From the NCBI GenBank assembly GCA_024644005.1, contig JAHELU010000016.1:1-36769 (forward strand): a DNA stretch of 36,769 nt, read 5' to 3'. Of the stretch, positions 16,928 to 24,711 are shown piece by piece. The position numbers and the translations under genes are program-made. Within the stretch, counting starts at the first letter, position 1. Every line of letters begins with the position of its first letter. Origin of the DNA: Acidimicrobiales bacterium. Lineage in GTDB: Bacteria > Actinomycetota > Acidimicrobiia > Acidimicrobiales > SZUA-35. Below the pieces are notes generated by a model, which was not told the origin of the DNA, ran no database searches, and saw only the letters and a list, made by a program, of their open reading frames with translations.

Positions 16928-17338
16928 ATGGCCAGGAATCGGTGGATGTCGGCCACCGTCACCGATCGACGAGTGCGCAACGGCCGCACCGGCCGCCACC
17001 GGGCTGGTACCGCAGCCGCTCGGATCGCCATCACACTCGTCGCGACGCTCCTCATGGTCGCCTGCGTTGGCGTCTCGCCGGAGGTCACGATCGACGACCC
17101 GGTTCTCGTCGAGGGACGTGACATCTACAGTCGCAACTGCGCATCGTGTCACGGTGCCTCGGGCAACGGCGGCGTCGGCCGAGCGCTGAGCGGCGGGGCC
17201 GTGGTCGAGAACTACCCGGACATCGCCGATCAGATCGACCTCGTGGCGAGCGGCAAGGGCACCATGCCGGCCTACGTCGACCGGCTCAGCGGAGCCGAGA
17301 TCGAGGCGGTGGTCCGCTACACCCGCGAAGTCCTGTAG
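16928..17338 (+). CDS. c-type cytochrome, predicted lipoprotein
   Basis: The 136-residue protein has a basic N region, a hydrophobic helix and a lipobox (LLMVAC), so it is probably a membrane-tethered lipoprotein outside the cytoplasm. The mature part is a small monohaem cytochrome c with haem-binding CASCH near the start and a Met in the GKGTMPAY loop, the likely second axial ligand. It ends with the helix AEIEAVVRYTREVL. The redox partner is unknown, and no other respiratory gene is nearby. The start is uncertain: ATG 16928, ATG 16946 and GTG 16973 all leave a usable signal peptide. The divergent 36-aa gene begins nine bases away. Confidence 0.88.
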   Translation: MARNRWMSATVTDRRVRNGRTGRHRAGTAAARIAITLVATLLMVACVGVSPEVTIDDPVLVEGRDIYSRNCASCHGASGNGGVGRALSGGAVVENYPDIADQIDLVASGKGTMPAYVDRLSGAEIEAVVRYTREVL

Positions 17339-17412
17339 CGCCCTCGGCTCTCGGCCGCTCGGCGTCTCGAATCGGGCGATCGGACCGCGCGCCGTTCGCT
17401 GTCACCACCCGT

Positions 17413-17496
17413 CGGTAGGTTGCTCGGCAGCGTCCGCCTCCCCGGCGATCCTCGTGGCCCCGGCCACCCCCCAGCGCTCCAACTCGGGGGTGAGCC
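17413..17496 (+). promoter_or_regulatory. Candidate promoter and leader of comM-dprA
   Basis: TAGGTT at 17413-17418 is a possible -10 element about 80 bases before comM. GGGGGTGA at 17486-17493 is the likely ribosome-binding site for GTG 17497. The stretch from the cytochrome stop (17338) to the box shows nothing else. Confidence 0.3.
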
Positions 17497-19020
17497 GTGC
17501 TCGCAACCATCGCAACGTCCGTCGTCCAGGGGGTCGACGGTCATCCGGTGTCGGTCGAGGTCCATGTCAGCAACGGGCTACCGAGCTACACACTCGTCGG
17601 CCTCCCCGACGCCTCCTGCCGGGAATCGAGGGACCGGGTCCGGGCCGCCGTGCTGTCGAGCGGCTACAGGTGGCCGGCCCGCCGGGTGACGATCAACCTC
17701 GCGCCCACCGGGCTGCGCAAGCAGGGGGCATCGCTCGATCTCCCGATCGCCCTCGGCATCCTGGCCGCCTCGGAGCAGATCGATGCCGGTGCGCTCGATC
17801 GCTTCGGCGCCATCGGCGAGCTCGGGCTGGACGGCACGGTTCGCCCGGTCCCGGGCCTGGTCTCGCTGGCCGATGCGGTCGACGCGCCGGAGCTGCTGGT
17901 CCCGGTGGCCGGCGCAGACCAGGCTGCAGTCGTCCGGCCGGGAGCGATCAGGGCGGTCGACAACCTGGCCGACCTCGTCGCCGGCCTGAACGGGTCCGGC
18001 CCGATGCCGGCGATCGTGACCTCACGATCAGGCCGAGACGAGCCGCCGACGGCGAGCGACGGAGACCTGGCCGACGTTCGGGGTCAGCCGCTGGCCCGGT
18101 GGGCGCTCGAGGTGGCGGCGGCCGGCGGTCATCACGTCCTCATGATCGGCCCGCCGGGGGCCGGCAAGACGATGCTGGCCGGTCGCATGCCCGGTCTCCT
18201 CCCACCGCTCGATCGGGCCCAGGCCCTGTCAACCACCAGGGTCCACTCGGCAGCGGGGTTGCCGGTCCCACCCGGCGGCCTGGTCTGCCGGCCGCCGTTC
18301 CGTGCCCCGCACCACACGGCCTCGATGGTGGCCGTCGTCGGGGGTGGAACAGCGGCGATGCGGCCTGGCGAGATCAGCTGCGCCCACAACGGTGTGCTGT
18401 TCCTCGACGAGCTCGGCGAGTTCTCCGTCCCGGTTCTCGACGCCCTCCGCCAGCCACTCGAGCAGGGTGTCGTCAGGGTCAGTCGAGCGGCACGGGCGGT
18501 GACGCTACCCGCCCGCTTCCTCCTCGTGGCGGCCATGAACCCGTGTCCGTGCGGGGAGGGCGGTGCCGACGGCCTGTGCCGCTGCAGCGACGCGGCCCGC
18601 AGCCGGTATGCCCGGCGGCTGTCGGGGCCGCTGCTCGATCGGTTCGACCTCCGGGTGGAGGTCAGACCCCCCGCTCCCCGGGTCCTGCTCGGGGGAGATC
18701 CGGAGGAGTCCACCGACGTCGTCGCGGCCCGGGTGGCCGAGGCTCGATGCCGGGCGCTGGCTCGAGGGGTCCCTTGCAACGCCGAGCTGTCAGCCGTCCA
18801 GCTCGAATCGGTGGCGCCACTGGCGGACGCAGCCGCCGATCAGCTCAGGATCGAGCTGGAGCGAGGGGCGCTCACCGGAAGGGGCCTTCGTCGGGTCAGG
18901 ACCGTGGCCAGGACCATCGCCGATCTCCAGGGGCGGGGCAGGGTGATCGACGTCGACACGATCAGGGCCGCTCTGGCCCTCCGATCGATGCCTGGCTCTG
19001 TCCTCGGGATCACGCCATGA
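17497..19020 (+). CDS. comM: ComM / YifB-type Mg-chelatase-like AAA+ helicase
   Basis: ComM is a hexameric AAA+ branch-migration helicase that helps integrate incoming DNA during natural transformation. The 507-residue protein has the Lon-like N-terminal domain (VEVHVSNGLPSYTLVGLPDA and RVTINLAPTGLRKQG). The AAA+ module has Walker A GPPGAGKT, Walker B GVLFLDELGEF, the FRAPHH loop, and a small Cys cluster in NPCPCGEGGADGLCRCS. The C-terminal Mg-chelatase domain follows. A GTG start with GGGGGTGA upstream is used. The TGA overlaps the dprA ATG by four bases (ATGA), so the two recombination genes are coupled. Confidence 0.96.
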   Translation: MLATIATSVVQGVDGHPVSVEVHVSNGLPSYTLVGLPDASCRESRDRVRAAVLSSGYRWPARRVTINLAPTGLRKQGASLDLPIALGILAASEQIDAGALDRFGAIGELGLDGTVRPVPGLVSLADAVDAPELLVPVAGADQAAVVRPGAIRAVDNLADLVAGLNGSGPMPAIVTSRSGRDEPPTASDGDLADVRGQPLARWALEVAAAGGHHVLMIGPPGAGKTMLAGRMPGLLPPLDRAQALSTTRVHSAAGLPVPPGGLVCRPPFRAPHHTASMVAVVGGGTAAMRPGEISCAHNGVLFLDELGEFSVPVLDALRQPLEQGVVRVSRAARAVTLPARFLLVAAMNPCPCGEGGADGLCRCSDAARSRYARRLSGPLLDRFDLRVEVRPPAPRVLLGGDPEESTDVVAARVAEARCRALARGVPCNAELSAVQLESVAPLADAAADQLRIELERGALTGRGLRRVRTVARTIADLQGRGRVIDVDTIRAALALRSMPGSVLGITP

Positions 19021-20321
19021 CCCGGGATCTCGAGGCTCGGCTCTCGCTCGTCTGCCTCCCGGGAATCGGCCCGGCCCGGGCTCGTTGGTTGCTCGGAGAC
19101 CGGGATGCGGCGGCCGTCGTCGCCGACCTCCGGTCTGGGCGCTACCCGCCCGATCTCGGGCCTGCACCGCCCGGGGTCACGAGGGAACTGGTGAGCAGCT
19201 GGGGCCGGGCCCTCGCCGCGCTCGACGTCGAGGGCGTGCTGGCCGGCCACCGGTCGCTGGGCATCGAGTTGCTGTCGCCGACGGATCGCCGGTGGCCGTT
19301 CAACCGCGACCCTGAGCCCCCGCTCCTGCTGTTCTACCGGGGTGACGTCGAGCTCCTGGCTCGGCCACGGGCCGTTGCGGTGGTCGGAACCAGGCGATGC
19401 ACCACCGTCGGCCGCACCGTGGCCTACCAGCTCGGTCGGGACCTGGCGTCGGCCGGCGTCGCGGTGGTCAGCGGACTGGCTCTCGGCATCGATGGTGCCG
19501 CTCACCGTGGTGCCCTCGACGTCGAGGGGGCGGTCGTCGGCGTGGTCGGTAGCGGCATCGACGTCGTCTATCCCCGAGCCAATGGCACCCTGTGGGAGGA
19601 CGTCGGCCAGCGAGGACTGCTGCTGAGCGAGGCCCCGGCCGGGGCCCCGCCCGAGCGCTGGCGCTTCCCGGCCAGGAATCGCCTCATCGCCGGCCTGAGC
19701 GACGGCGTGGTGATCGTCGAGTCGCACGAGCGCGGCGGGGCGCTCCTGACCGTCGACGAGGCCATCGATCGATCGGTCCCGGTCTTCGCCGTTCCCGGCT
19801 CCGTGCTGAGCCCGGCATCCGACGGATCGAATGCGCTGCTCGTCGAGGGGGCGATCCCGGTTCGCGGCGCCGCAGACGTCCTGGACCATCTCGGCCCACC
19901 GCCCGGCCCGGTCGCGGTCCCACCTGCGGCCGGCCCCGGGCCGCCCACCGGCCCAACCGTCGGGCGCCCTCCGACACCCGATTCGGTCCCGTCGCCAGCG
20001 GGCACGGTCGCAGATCGGTCCGCCGGTGAACCCGGGGCGGCGCCGGAGACCGGTCCGGTCGAACCTGGATCGGCGGTCCAGCGGCGGGAGCCCGGATCGG
20101 TGCGGCGGGTCGGAGGCGATCACTGGCCGAATGGCGATCAGGGCGACCTCGTCTGGGTCATCCTGGCCGAGGCGAGCACTGGCCCGATCCATCTCGATCG
20201 GCTGATCCAAGCCTGTGGGCGACCCGCCGCCGAGGTCATGGCAGCCGTCCACGCGCTGGCGGTCGAGGGCCGGATCGGGGTCGACGGCGCAACGGTTTCT
20301 CTGCGCTGCGAGTCACTCTGA
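19017..20321 (+). CDS. dprA: DNA-processing protein DprA
   Basis: DprA loads RecA on incoming single-stranded DNA. The 434-residue protein has an N-terminal helical part (CLPGIGPARARWLLGD). The Rossmann-like core carries VVGTRRCTTVGR, SGLALGIDGAAHRGAL, FPARNRLIAGLSDGVVIVES and the FAVPGS turn. A Pro-rich linker of about 90 residues (around 295-385) joins it to a C-terminal winged-helix domain (LVWVILAEASTGPIHLDRL). ATG 19017 overlaps the comM stop. The same frame stays open back through comM, but that part is antiphase noise. Confidence 0.95.
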   Translation: MTRDLEARLSLVCLPGIGPARARWLLGDRDAAAVVADLRSGRYPPDLGPAPPGVTRELVSSWGRALAALDVEGVLAGHRSLGIELLSPTDRRWPFNRDPEPPLLLFYRGDVELLARPRAVAVVGTRRCTTVGRTVAYQLGRDLASAGVAVVSGLALGIDGAAHRGALDVEGAVVGVVGSGIDVVYPRANGTLWEDVGQRGLLLSEAPAGAPPERWRFPARNRLIAGLSDGVVIVESHERGGALLTVDEAIDRSVPVFAVPGSVLSPASDGSNALLVEGAIPVRGAADVLDHLGPPPGPVAVPPAAGPGPPTGPTVGRPPTPDSVPSPAGTVADRSAGEPGAAPETGPVEPGSAVQRREPGSVRRVGGDHWPNGDQGDLVWVILAEASTGPIHLDRLIQACGRPAAEVMAAVHALAVEGRIGVDGATVSLRCESL

Positions 20322-20334
20322 GCGGTCGCACCGC

Positions 20335-20615
20335 TACGCTCGACGGCCGTGACCGCCGCCACCGCACGTAACCGCTATTTGGACTGCCTCGGTTTCCGAG
20401 CCACCGGAGCCGACGATCGACCGCCTCAGGTCGGCCGCGAACCGGCCGATATCGAAGCACGAGCCCCATCGCGCCGAAAGGGTCCGGGAGAATCACTTCG
20501 ATTCTCTCACTTTGTGTGGTCTAGCACCGACGGAGAGTGGGAACGGGAACGGCCGGCACGGGAGTCGGATCACCTCGTCACTCCATCCGACCTTCCACAG
20601 ACCTTGGCGGGACCA
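20335..20615 (+). promoter_or_regulatory. Promoter and hairpin-rich leader of the whiG-type sigma gene
   Basis: TACGCT at 20335-20340 is a -10 candidate; transcription would begin near 20347-20349. The next 270 bases hold four perfect hairpins. They are CTCGG-TTT-CCGAG (20388-20400), CGACC-GCCTCA-GGTCG (20418-20433), TCGGCCG-CGAAC-CGGCCGA (20431-20449) and GGGAGAATC-ACTTC-GATTCTCTC (20486-20508, one G-U pair). The second and third share bases and exclude each other. A frame open from GTG 20349 runs into whiG, but a hand count of its third codon positions gives only about 60% GC, far below the neighbouring genes. I therefore read it as leader rather than coding. Confidence 0.5.
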
Positions 20616-21392
20616 GTGGCAATTGAAACAACTTCTGAACTCGATGCGGCGTGGGCCCGGTTCAAGCAAACAGGCGGGCAGTACGATCGGGACGAGCTGA
20701 TCGTCTACTACGCCCCGCTGGTGAAGTACGTGGCCAGCCGGATCGCAGCGGGACTGCCCCAGACGGTCGACCAGTCGGACCTCGTGAGCTACGGCATGTT
20801 CGGCCTCATCGACGCGATCACGAAGTTCGATCCCGAACGGGGCTTCAAGTTCGAGACGTACGCCATCTCGCGCATCAAGGGTGCCGTGCTGGACGAGCTG
20901 CGAGCCATCGACTGGGTGCCGCGATCGGTTCGCTCGAAGGCCAAGTCGGTCGAGCGGGCCATGACCAAGCTCGAAGCCAAGCTCCACCGGACTCCCACGG
21001 ATCAGGAGATCGCCGACGAGCTCGACATCAGCTCGGACCAGCTCAACGGCATCTACAAGCAGATCAGCTCGCTCGGTCTCGTTGCACTCGACGAGATGCT
21101 GTCGTTCAACGGCAGTGAGAGCCTGACCTTCGGCGACACCCTCGCCGATCGCCGGGAGGGGCCGGTGACCACCTACGAGCGGGTCGAGATGCGGCAGCTG
21201 CTGGCCGAGGCGATCAACCGCATGAACGAGCGGGAGAAGATCGTGCTGACCCTCTACTACTACGAGAACCTGACGCTGGCCGAGATCGGCAGGGTCCTCG
21301 GCGTCACCGAGAGCCGGGTCTGCCAGATCCATACGAAGGCGGTCCTCCAGCTCCGGTCACGGCTCTCCTCGGTCGACCGCGAACCGGCCTAG
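20616..21392 (+). CDS. whiG: FliA/WhiG-family RNA polymerase sigma factor
   Basis: This is a group 3 sigma factor of 258 residues, closest in feel to Streptomyces WhiG, which directs sporulation genes, and related to flagellar FliA. Region 2 contains YYAPLVKYVASRIAAGLPQT, then FGLIDAITKFDPERGFKFETYA and a DWVPRSVRSKAK segment. Region 3 follows (LEAKLHRTPTDQEIADEL). Region 4 is MNEREKIVLTLYYYENLTLA, then EIGRVLGVTESRVCQIHTKA. What it controls here cannot be told. GTG 20616 fits family length; GTG 20349 would add 89 residues of atypical composition. The gene sits between dprA and the M23 gene, as in other actinobacteria. No anti-sigma gene is adjacent. Confidence 0.92.
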   Translation: MAIETTSELDAAWARFKQTGGQYDRDELIVYYAPLVKYVASRIAAGLPQTVDQSDLVSYGMFGLIDAITKFDPERGFKFETYAISRIKGAVLDELRAIDWVPRSVRSKAKSVERAMTKLEAKLHRTPTDQEIADELDISSDQLNGIYKQISSLGLVALDEMLSFNGSESLTFGDTLADRREGPVTTYERVEMRQLLAEAINRMNEREKIVLTLYYYENLTLAEIGRVLGVTESRVCQIHTKAVLQLRSRLSSVDREPA

Positions 21393-21393
21393 A

Positions 21394-21615
21394 GAGCCGA
21401 GCCGTCGGGCGAGGCGACCCGGTGGTGCTGAGCCGAGCCGTCGGGCGAGGCGACCCGGTGGTGCTGAGCCGAGCCGTCGGGCGAGGCGACCCGGTGGTGC
21501 TGAGCTGAGTCGTCGGGCGAGGCGAGGGGGTGGTGCTGAGCCGAGGCGGCCCGGTACTCAGCCGAGTCGTTTGGGAAGCGACCCTGTACAGAGCCGAGTC
21601 GTCTGGCGAGGCTCC
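21394..21615 (+). repeat. GC-rich 36-bp tandem repeat array after whiG
   Basis: Three identical 36-base units (21394-21429, 21430-21465, 21466-21501) each begin GAGCCGAGCCGTCGGGCGAG. A fourth diverged unit (21502-21537) and two or three shorter remnants follow, up to about 21615. The array begins two bases after the whiG TAG. It is not part of an annotated reading frame. A single related copy lies after the DUF2469 stop at 15753. Spacers between units are absent, so it is not a CRISPR. Confidence 0.9.
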
Positions 21616-21741
21616 AGCCAGAGCACCGTCGGGCCGTTGCACAGCGGGTGGCGGGCGCTAGCGTGACGGTGCACGCGGCGGCCGGCGGCCTCCGATCGAT
21701 GCCTGCGGGCTCCTCGATCGCTCAGGTGATGGAGGTCGGGA
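21616..21741 (+). promoter_or_regulatory. Candidate promoter region of the M23 gene
   Basis: TAGCGT at 21659-21664 is a possible -10 element, giving a leader of about 70 bases. GGAGGT at 21731-21736 is a strong ribosome-binding site five bases before ATG 21742. Nothing else is visible between the repeat array and the gene. Confidence 0.35.
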
Positions 21742-22434
21742 ATGAAGATCGGCCGACACCGATCCGCTTGGCGGAGCCCACGAACCACCGCAGGATCATC
21801 GACCCACCGACACGATGAACCCGGCCTCGCGCCGTCCGATGGCACGGTGCTGCCCAGCTCGGCGCCTCGTTCCGCCCGTTCTGTCACCGCAGCGGCGGGC
21901 CGCAACGTGCTCCGGGCGACGGTGATCGTGTGCCTGATCGCCACGACCTGGGCCGATCGGCCCACACTGGCCCAACCGCACGCCGACGGCACCGTCGACG
22001 CAACCTGTCGAGCCGGATGGCGACATCCGGTCGTCGCAGCGATCGTCGATGACTTCCGACCACCGTCGAACCCATACGGTCCGGGCAACCGGGGCCTCGA
22101 GTACGCAACGGCCATCGGTGATGCGGTGCGGGCCGCCGCAGCCGGCCGGGTCGTCTTCGCCGGCCCGGTCGGAGGCTCACGCTTCGTCGTCGTCGAGCAC
22201 GAACCGGGCCTGAAGTCGACCTATGGGTACCTCGTCGATCACTCGGTGGAACCAGGTCACTCGGTCGAGCGAGGCCAACGGATTGCGGCCGCCGATGTCG
22301 GGTTCCACCTCACGGTCAGGCGCCACGGCCGCTACATCGATCCCCGCTCCCTCATGGCCACGGCCTGCTTCGTCGTCCGGCTGGTGCCGGTCCCGACCGG
22401 CGTGGTGCTCGCCGGGTCCGACGCTGTCGAGTAG
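21742..22434 (+). CDS. M23/LytM-fold protein with altered metal-site residues
   Basis: The 230-residue protein has a polar N terminus of about 52 residues, one hydrophobic segment (about 55-75, signal or anchor), and an extracytoplasmic M23-type domain. Blocks such as GDAVRAAAAGRVVFAGPVGG, then VEHEPGLKSTYGYL and the closing FHLTVRRHGRYIDPRSLM align with actinobacterial M23 endopeptidases encoded at this locus. The metal-binding H-x3-D motif, usually in GHRGVDLA, reads GNRGLEYA here (N-x3-E). One His remains in FHLTV. It may be a non-catalytic LytM factor that regulates other peptidoglycan hydrolases. A GGAGGT ribosome-binding site fixes the start. Confidence 0.85.
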   Translation: MKIGRHRSAWRSPRTTAGSSTHRHDEPGLAPSDGTVLPSSAPRSARSVTAAAGRNVLRATVIVCLIATTWADRPTLAQPHADGTVDATCRAGWRHPVVAAIVDDFRPPSNPYGPGNRGLEYATAIGDAVRAAAAGRVVFAGPVGGSRFVVVEHEPGLKSTYGYLVDHSVEPGHSVERGQRIAAADVGFHLTVRRHGRYIDPRSLMATACFVVRLVPVPTGVVLAGSDAVE

Positions 22435-22442
22435 CCCGGGCC

Positions 22443-22455
22443 CGACCGCCGGTCG
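22443..22455. terminator. Small hairpin between convergent M23 and LOG genes
   Basis: CGACC-GCC-GGTCG forms a perfect 5-bp stem in the 40-base gap between the two stop codons. It may help end transcription from both sides, although there is no T-run. Confidence 0.3.
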
Positions 22456-22474
22456 AGCGCGGATGAGGATCGGC

Positions 22475-23119
22475 TCACCCCAGCGCCGGGGGAGGGATCC
22501 ACTTCGGCTCGAAGTCGGGCTCGTGGGCCCGGAAGGCCTCGAGCAGCGCCGCCGGCTCGGTCCGGTCGATCAGGAGCCGACGATTCCTCACCTTCAGCAC
22601 CCGATCGGCGATGCAGCGATCGAAGTAGGACAGCAGGTCGTCGTAGAAGCCGTCCACGTTCAACAGGCCGACCGGTTTGTGGTGGATGCCGAGCTGCGAC
22701 CAGGTCAGCACCTCGGCCAGCTCCTCGAGCGTCCCGAACCCGCCCGGCAGAGCGACGAACCCGTCGGACCGGTCGATCATCTCCGCCTTCCGGGCGTGCA
22801 TCGAGTCCACCTCGATCAGCTGCGTGATCTCCCGATGGGCGACCTCCCTCGGCATGAGCGGCATCGGAATGATCCCGGTCACCCGGCCGCCGCCGGCCAT
22901 GACCGTGTCGGCCAGCAGGCCCATCAGGCCCACTGCGCCGCCGCCGTACACCAGCTCGACGCCCTCATCGGCCATGAGCCGGCCAAGGGCCAGGGTTCCC
23001 TCGATGATGGCCGGATTCGAACCGGTCGACGAGGCGCAGTACACGCAGAGCGACTCGATGGACCGGCCCCCACGGCTCGCCCCGGCCTCGGCGGCGGGCC
23101 GGTCGGTCGGTGAGCTCAT
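22475..23119 (-). CDS. LOG-family protein (TIGR00730, cytokinin-riboside phosphoribohydrolase-like)
   Basis: The 214-residue protein has the LOG-family Rossmann core: VYCASSTGSNPAII near the start, VYGGGAVGLMG, the diagnostic MHARKAEM, and PGGFGTLEEL. LOG enzymes cleave the N-glycosidic bond of nucleoside 5'-monophosphates to release base and ribose 5-phosphate; the bacterial substrate is often unclear. ATG 23119 was preferred over 23155 because TACACT lies eight bases upstream (23128-23133, minus strand), as expected for a leaderless start, and because the extra 12 residues have no family match. It diverges from the rpsB promoter. Confidence 0.92.
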   Translation of the reverse strand: MSSPTDRPAAEAGASRGGRSIESLCVYCASSTGSNPAIIEGTLALGRLMADEGVELVYGGGAVGLMGLLADTVMAGGGRVTGIIPMPLMPREVAHREITQLIEVDSMHARKAEMIDRSDGFVALPGGFGTLEELAEVLTWSQLGIHHKPVGLLNVDGFYDDLLSYFDRCIADRVLKVRNRRLLIDRTEPAALLEAFRAHEPDFEPKWIPPPALG

Positions 23120-23133
23120 CGGCCTGGAGTGTA
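23117..23133 (-). promoter_or_regulatory. -10 box and leaderless-type start of the LOG gene
   Basis: On the minus strand TACACT (23133-23128) is followed by eight bases and ATG 23119. No ribosome-binding site lies between them. Confidence 0.45.
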
Positions 23134-23179
23134 GAGCGGCGCCGGGACCGACCACAGCAGTATTCCGAGTCGGTCACGA

Positions 23180-23329
23180 TAGAGTTGACCCGGTCCGAAA
23201 CGGCTGTGTGCCGTTGGGGCGCATGCCAACCGAACCAACCGAACCAACGACCAGTACCGGTCGACTCGAATCCACGGTCTCCGCCTCGGGCGGAGCGGAG
23301 TCGGCCGTCGTAGCAACCGGAGGACAAAC
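23180..23329 (+). promoter_or_regulatory. rpsB promoter and leader with hairpins
   Basis: TAGAGT at 23180-23185 gives a leader of about 140 bases. It contains perfect hairpins AACGGC-TGTGT-GCCGTT (23199-23215) and TCCGCC-TCG-GGCGGA (23280-23294), with a direct repeat of AACCGAACC between them. A GGAGGA ribosome-binding site precedes GTG 23330. Ribosomal-protein leaders are often autoregulated; I recognise no known S2 leader here. Confidence 0.4.
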
Positions 23330-24652
23330 GTGGCCGCTGTCGTCACCATGAAGCAGATGCTCGAGGCCGGGGTGCACTTCGGTCACCAGACTCGCCGCTG
23401 GAACCCGAAGATGAAGCGGTTCATCCACGGGGATCGCAACGGCGTCTACATCATCGATCTGGAAGAGACGCTCCGCCGCATCGAGACCGCATACACGTTC
23501 GTGCGGGACACCGTCGCCGAGGGCGGCACCGTCCTGTTCGTCGGCACCAAGAAGCAGGCCCAGGAGCCGATCCGCCGCCACGCCCAATCGGTCGGCATGC
23601 CCTTCGTCGATCAGCGCTGGCTCGGCGGCATGCTCACCAACTACCAGACCATCTCCAAGCGGGTGGGCAAGATGCTCGAGTACGAGCGGATGCGAGCCGC
23701 CGGCGAGTTCGAGGAGATGCCGAAGAAGGAAGCCCTCCGCTACGGCCGTGAGCTCGAGAAGCTCGACCGCAACATCGGCGGGATCAAGACGATGGCCAAG
23801 CTCCCGAGCGTGGTGTTCGTGCTGGACACGATCATCGAGCACATCGCCGTCACCGAGGCCCGCAAGCTCAACATCCCGATCGTCGCCGTCGTCGACACGA
23901 ACTGCGACCCGGACCTGATCACCTATCCGATCCCCGGCAACGACGATGCGATCCGCTCTGCCGAGCTGATGACCCGGGTGATCGCGGAAGCGGTGGCCGA
24001 GGGCAAGCTCATCCACTCCCGCAACACGGGCGTCCCCGATGCAGCCCCCGAGGAGCGGTCCCCCGAAGAGGAGGCGGCCATCGCCACCCAGCAAGCCGCC
24101 GCTCGGGAACAAGCCGCCGCCGATGCCGCAGCCAGAGAGGCCCGGATCGCCGCGGGTCGGCCCGGGGCCGGACCCGGCGACGCCGCCCCTGTCCAAGCCG
24201 CACCCGGCGACGCCGCTGCTGGGGAGGCTGCTGGGGCGCCTGCTGCTGGGGAGTCTGCTGGGGCGCCTGCTGCTGGGGAGTCTGCTGGGGCGCCTGCTGC
24301 TGGGGAGTCTGTTGGGGCGCCAGCCGCTCGGGAGACCGCCGCCGCCCCGTCCGAGTCTGCGCCCACCGCGCCGGCCCCTGCTGTGGCCGATCCGGCGCCG
24401 TCCCCAACGGCTCAGTCGGCATCGGTCCAGTCGCCACCGGTCGAGGCCGAGGATCCGGTGCCGCCATCGGCGCCGGCGACCGGGAGCGACCCCTCAGCCT
24501 CGACCGAGCCGGCCCAGGACACCGCGGTGGAGCGGCCGACGCCGGCCACCACCGACGTGGCCTCACCGCCGGAGAACGACGCCCCGGTTCAGCGGGCGGC
24601 CGACGAGGCAGCCCAGGCCGAGCCGACCCCCGAGTCCGGGACAGACGCCTAG
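23330..24652 (+). CDS. rpsB: 30S ribosomal protein S2 (uS2) with long C-terminal tail
   Basis: uS2 joins the small subunit late and helps recruit S1. The 440-residue product is far longer than usual (about 230-300). The S2 core fills residues 1-235: [48 protein letters not shown], and [20 protein letters not shown]. About 200 residues of Ala/Pro/Glu-rich low-complexity sequence follow, including four copies of AAGESAGAP. The tail is in frame, ends at a normal stop, and keeps the strand's GC bias, so I take it as translated. GTG 23330 has GGAGGA upstream. tsf follows after 59 bases. Confidence 0.96.
   Translation: MAAVVTMKQMLEAGVHFGHQTRRWNPKMKRFIHGDRNGVYIIDLEETLRRIETAYTFVRDTVAEGGTVLFVGTKKQAQEPIRRHAQSVGMPFVDQRWLGGMLTNYQTISKRVGKMLEYERMRAAGEFEEMPKKEALRYGRELEKLDRNIGGIKTMAKLPSVVFVLDTIIEHIAVTEARKLNIPIVAVVDTNCDPDLITYPIPGNDDAIRSAELMTRVIAEAVAEGKLIHSRNTGVPDAAPEERSPEEEAAIATQQAAAREQAAADAAAREARIAAGRPGAGPGDAAPVQAAPGDAAAGEAAGAPAAGESAGAPAAGESAGAPAAGESVGAPAARETAAAPSESAPTAPAPAVADPAPSPTAQSASVQSPPVEAEDPVPPSAPATGSDPSASTEPAQDTAVERPTPATTDVASPPENDAPVQRAADEAAQAEPTPESGTDA
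24215..24322 (+). repeat. 27-bp tandem repeat in the rpsB tail
   Basis: Four near-identical 27-base units encode [27 protein letters not shown] and AAGESVGAP. The units are almost identical at the DNA level, including synonymous sites, so the expansion is recent. The period keeps the frame. Confidence 0.92.
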
Positions 24653-24711
24653 TACGGGACCCCCGGAACGACGCCAACCGAACGAAGAGACCGAGAAGCG
24701 AGAGACACGAC

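Noticed and set aside
17454-19016. 521-codon N-terminal extension of dprA running through comM
   Set aside because: The frame is open but reads comM out of phase. DprA homology begins at ATG 19017, which overlaps the comM stop.
20349-20615. 89-residue N-terminal extension of the WhiG-type sigma factor
   Set aside because: Third-position GC is low compared with neighbouring genes, several perfect hairpins are present, and the family has no such domain. Kept as an open alternative because a -10 box lies eight bases before GTG 20349.
21394-21615. CRISPR array
   Set aside because: Repeats are directly adjacent with no unique spacers, and no cas gene is present.
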